Positions 61,840 to 64,000 of a DNA stretch of 64,000 nt are shown here, in pieces (position 1 is the first letter of the stretch; every line of letters begins with the position of its first letter). The notes below the pieces were generated by a model. It searched no databases, was not told where the DNA came from, and was given only the letters and a program-made list of their open reading frames with translations. Both the position numbers and the translations under genes were made by a program. Source of the stretch: Paralithodes platypus (taxonomy: Eukaryota > Arthropoda > Malacostraca > Decapoda > Lithodidae); assembly GCA_032716605.1 (NCBI GenBank), contig CM064572.1, positions 40,024,132-40,088,131 on the forward strand, given 5' to 3'.

Positions 61840-64000
61840 GTCAAATACGAACTGAAAATTCAGACAATGCACAATCAGTAACATCCAACTCTAATAGCCT
61901 ACTCTTAAGGGTGTTTTATGTAAATGCTCGTAGCATACGCAATAAATGTTCAGATCTAGAGGAAATCGTGTTTACAGAACATTATGATATAATCGGCATT
62001 ACAGAATCTTGGTTAAATACGGAAGACAGAGACTTTTTAGCCGAATATACGCTTCCTGGTTATACAATGTTTGAGAAAAGTCGGATCAATAGAAATGGAG
62101 GAGGAATTCTGTTTTTTATAAAGGAAAGTCTTAATCCCGTCTTAATGTCAAAACCTCAAATTGCGAATATAGACATATCTTACGTACCATTAAATAATAA
62201 ACGAGGAACTAATATAACATTAGCTTTATTATACAGACCCCCAGCTCAATCAGTGCAAACTGACAGTGAAATTTATGAACAAATTGCAGAAATAACTAAC
62301 ATACAAGATACCGTAATTCTTGGCGATTTCAACTTACCCGTGACTAAATTGAGCGATATTCTTACTTCACACTCTGGACATGACCTCTATGCTAACTTGC
62401 AAGAGAGTTCACTTTTTCAATTTGTACAATCTCCGACCTGTGGTAATAATGTGCTTGACCTTGTACTCGCAACAAAAGAAGAATTAATAGAGAATTTGAA
62501 TGTTGGTGATGAATTCAGTAACAGCGACCATCGTACGATAACTTTCACTTTAAAATTTACTAGTAACAAATCAAATAGCAGCATTGAGAAAGTCCCTAAT
62601 TTCAAGAAAGCAAATTTTCATAAACTTAAATCAAAGGTTAAAGAAACTGACTGGAGCTTTCTGACTAACAATAACGACATTAATACATCTTGGGAGTGTT
62701 TCACAACCACTTACATTAAGGCAGTGCAAGACTGCATACCATCGAAAATACGGCATCCCGGCCATAATGATAAGCCCAAATGGTGGAATAAAGATATTTC
62801 AGACTGTCTGCTTGCTAAAAAATTTGCAATGATAGATTAAAATCCTCACAAAATGACGAAGAACGGGTGAAATTTGTAGAGCTACGACGCAAAGCCAAAA
62901 AGTTAATTAAGCAAACTAAAAGGACCCTGGAGTTACATGTTGCGAATCAAAGTAAAACAAACCCGAAAGAATTCTATAGTTATATCAGAAAGAAAAAAGT
63001 AGTTACTTCAACTGTTGGACCGTTAGTCGATGAAAATGGAGAATACACCAAAGACGAAGTACAAATGAGTAATGCCCTCAATACCTTCTTTGCATCCGTT
63101 TTTACAACCGAAGACCTCAGTGATATCCCTACACCATCGCCGATTCAGATTGATAATTCAGATGTTCTAAGCAATATCACCGTTACAAAGAGAGAAGTAT
63201 TGAATTGTTTAGATAAACTCAAGGTAAATAAAACGCCTGGACCTGATACAATCTCGCCTAGAGTTCTAAAGGAAGCTAAGGATGAGCTCTCCATACCACT
63301 GACATTGCTATTCAATGAATCCTTGCAGTCTGGGACTATGCCTGATCAGTGGAAGCTAGCCAACGTAACACCGATATTAAAAAAAGGCAGCAAATCCCTA
63401 CCCAGTAACTATCGTCCGATTAGCTTAACTTCAATTGTATGTAAAATGCTAGAAACGGTCATAAGAGACAGACTCGTAAATCACTTAGAGGCAAATAACT
63501 TACTTAAAGATACTCAACACGGCTTTCATATAAAACGTTCCTGTTTAACAAACCTCTTAGACTTCTTCCACGATATCCTCAACCTCTACGATGAGAGTAA
63601 AGCTGTAGATATTATATACCTTGATTTTCAAAAGGCCTTTGACAAAGTTCCCCCACAAACGTTTACTGCTAAAACTAAAAGCGCATGGAATACAAGACGG
63701 TGTGTTGAAATGGATAGAAAATTGGCTCAGCGACAGAAAGCAAAGAGTAGTCATAAACGGTAAGGCATCTAAATGGACCAATGTAAGTAGCGGGGTACCC
63801 CAGGGATTGGTACTAGGACCAATTCTCTTTCTAATTTACATCAACGACATAGATGAGGGTCTCACCTGCACAATCTCAAAATTTGCTGACGATACAAAAA
63901 TTGCAAATAGCGTACTCTCAAAAGAACAAGTTGACGATATGCAACACAATCTAGATAAATTGTCATGTTGGGCCCAAATTTGGCAAATGAGTTTCAATGC
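61746..64000 (+). pseudogene. CR1-B ORF2: endonuclease and RT, frameshifted, cut by window end
   Basis: The endonuclease part (61746-62840) has NARSIRNK, TESWLNTED, GDFNLPVTK and SDHRT. A one-base deletion near 62827 relative to CR1-A shifts the frame; the RT frame continues from 62867 with TPGPDTISP and YLDFQKAFDKVPP. A one-base insertion in a C run near 63652 shifts it again, after which GVPQGLVLGP and KFADDTK are readable in the third frame. The Trp codon at the CR1-A nonsense position is intact here (63968). From about 62870 the sequence is almost identical to CR1-A, while the endonuclease half is noticeably diverged. The element leaves the window after motif C. Confidence 0.9.

Larger units (their letters stand above)
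59400..64000 (+). mobile_element. CR1-B: second CR1-type LINE, truncated by the window
   Basis: Same organisation as CR1-A: 5' tandem array, zinc/SGNH ORF1, endonuclease-RT ORF2. The 5' boundary is uncertain between about 59400 and 60045. Two stops in ORF1 and two frameshifts in ORF2 mark it as dead and older than CR1-A. Confidence 0.85.

Noticed and set aside
1..64000. CRISPR arrays, rRNA genes, bacterial operons
   Set aside because: No regular direct-repeat/spacer arrays, no rRNA-like conserved blocks and no prokaryotic gene organisation were seen; the short tandem arrays present are element monomers or satellites.

Overview
This is a eukaryotic, almost certainly arthropod, intergenic window built nearly entirely of transposable elements. 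I found no convincing host gene in 64 kb. The mix of CR1/Jockey-type and RTE-like LINEs, two BEL/Pao LTR retrotransposons, piggyBac-type TTAA elements, a DNA transposon with an XPG/FEN1-like nuclease, tRNA-derived SINEs, and heavy GA/GT/CT/AT microsatellites suggests a large repeat-rich genome such as a decapod crustacean. That taxonomic guess is inference; nothing here names the species.

Layout. 1-9.8 kb: a segmental tandem duplication (unit 1 at 1-1125, unit 2 at 2131-2763 plus 7734-8065). Unit 2 is split by a near-intact CR1-type LINE (CR1-A, about 2764-7733) with 5' monomers, an SGNH-esterase ORF1 and an endonuclease/RT ORF2 carrying one nonsense codon. Between the units lie a tyrosine-recombinase fragment and a 400-bp inverted-repeat element. 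9.8-23.5 kb: three related solo LTRs (9862-12150, 14441-16259, 21779-23492), each with a 4-bp target duplication and each in tandem or microsatellite DNA. Between the second and third lies a poly(A)-tailed LINE (17.96-21.35 kb) cut twice by one MITE family; the first MITE copy holds a nested tRNA-Thr-derived SINE. 23.6-24.5 kb: two interlocked TTAA MITE families. 24.9-28.1 kb: an element with roughly 320-bp inverted repeats around a minus-strand gene for a zinc-binding, XPG/FEN1-like nuclease, Cys-rich-tail protein (Academ-like). 29.5-31.7 kb: a piggyBac derivative inside a MITE, itself invaded by a truncated CR1. 33-54.5 kb: a Russian doll. A CR1-like LINE is split by an RTE-like LINE (15-bp target duplication), which is itself split by two full-length BEL/Pao elements in opposite orientations (BEL-1 minus, BEL-2 plus). 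54.5-59.4 kb: MITEs, fold-back elements and microsatellites. 59.4-64 kb: a second CR1 copy (CR1-B), running off the window, whose 5' region is an array of branch-point-plus-3'-splice-site modules.

How it works together: apart from BEL-1 and CR1-A, which look recent, most coding units carry stops or frameshifts. The region records successive insertions, many of whose pre-insertion sites can be read because the broken frames or repeats rejoin when the insert is ignored. Most interesting for follow-up: the XPG-nuclease transposon (24.9-28.1 kb), the splice-acceptor array (60.06-60.84 kb), and the nested 33-54.5 kb structure.
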